Shown: positions 63,868 to 64,000 of the stretch, piece after piece
Position numbering within the stretch: the first letter of the stretch is position 1
Layout of the letters: every line of letters starts with the position of its first letter
NCBI RefSeq assembly: GCF_012275445.1
Contig: NZ_JAAZQK010000004.1
Coordinates: 124,001 to 188,000 of the forward strand
DNA length: 64,000 bases
Source of the DNA: Rhizobacter sp. SG703
GTDB taxonomy: Bacteria; Pseudomonadota; Gammaproteobacteria; Burkholderiales; Burkholderiaceae_C
Direction of reading: 5' to 3'
Notes under the pieces: model-generated
Database searches by the model: none
The model's input: only the letters and a program-made list of their open reading frames with translations
Told to the model about the DNA's origin: nothing
Position numbers and translations under genes: made by a program

Positions 63868-64000
63868 TTCGTTGTTCCAAGCTTTTGAGGGAATTTCTAC
63901 CCGCAGCCTTGCTATGTCACCACATTGTGTGCGACGCAGCGCCGGGCCTGCCCACTACGCCAAGCCCGCTGGGCAACGAGCGCGCCGGACAAGTGCAAGA

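Larger units (their letters stand above)
59966..64000 (+). mobile_element. Integrative element at tRNA-Pro, left end (partial)
   Basis: Runs from the tRNA-Pro 3' end past the window edge. Evidence: a tyrosine integrase reading away from the tRNA, an AlpA-like excisionase, several small unknown genes on the opposite strand, looser codon bias and more frequent intergenic gaps than in the chromosome to the left. No second copy of the tRNA end (attR) is in the window, so the element is at least 4 kb and its cargo is mostly unseen. Confidence 0.75.

Noticed and set aside
63586-63888. Plus-strand frame of 100 codons near the right end
   Set aside because: The minus-strand 79-residue frame has a typical small-protein start; the plus frame does not.

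Overview
The window is chromosomal DNA from a very GC-rich betaproteobacterium, most likely order Burkholderiales and near the Rubrivivax/Leptothrix/Piscinibacter/Methylibium group. The basis is the codon bias, two Gram-negative porins of the burkholderial 16-strand type, the block hemA-prfA-prmC-grxD-ubiX, the block rplU-rpmA-obgE-proB next to rppH/proS, and a dispersed PPGRPKGEYRSAQ-coding repeat that I recall from this group. The genus is inference; no rRNA is present.

Layout. 1-6.9 kb: the 3' end of lysA, then a minus-strand dipeptide/oligopeptide ABC operon (permease, M20 amidohydrolase, binding protein, permease, two ATPases). 7.0-9.4 kb: two tandem porins, each with its own terminator. 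9.7-13.9 kb: coq7, an OsmC-family protein, a candidate small RNA, biosynthetic threonine dehydratase and a divergent CobT-like protein. 14.0-25.4 kb: a nearly complete type II secretion system (gspC divergent from gspGHIJKLMNDEF, mostly coupled by 1-4 bp overlaps). 25.5-30.7 kb: an AAA+ ATPase with a possible sigma-54 promoter, a MipA/OmpV outer-membrane protein divergent from a two-component pair, a single-domain globin and a small membrane protein. 31.1-34.4 kb: a PAS/PAS hybrid histidine kinase and its OmpR-type regulator, with a tandem coding repeat at their junction. 34.6-42.8 kb: 5'-nucleotidase, Hyi-type isomerase, PH-domain protein, Bcr/CflA exporter, YCII/SRPBCC/sigma-factor trio, and a galactonate-type pathway (KDPGal aldolase, kinase, SDR dehydrogenase). 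42.8-45.6 kb: small proteins, a cold-shock protein and a trypsin-like protease. 45.6-59.8 kb: housekeeping genes (miaB, hemA, prfA, prmC, grxD, ubiX, lytic transglycosylase, proS, rppH, proB, obgE, rpmA, rplU, ispB). 59.9-64 kb: tRNA-Pro(CGG) followed by a tyrosine integrase, an AlpA-like excisionase and unknown small genes. This is the left end of an integrative element that runs off the window.

Most notable signals: (1) a compact transcription unit at about 10.87-11.00 kb with a good sigma-70 promoter and a strong terminator, whose RNA shows a copy of the 16S rRNA 3' tail (CACCUCCU) running from a hairpin stem into its loop, so it could act as an anti-Shine-Dalgarno RNA; (2) a pair of palindromic dispersed repeats with compensatory arm changes; (3) a 53-bp repeat duplicated in frame at the kinase start, carrying its own SD-like sequence and start codon; (4) three genes with a -10 hexamer ending exactly six bases before the ATG, predicting leaderless mRNAs; (5) an 18-bp perfect palindrome in the integrative element; (6) a CobT homologue lacking the usual phosphoribosyl-binding signatures.
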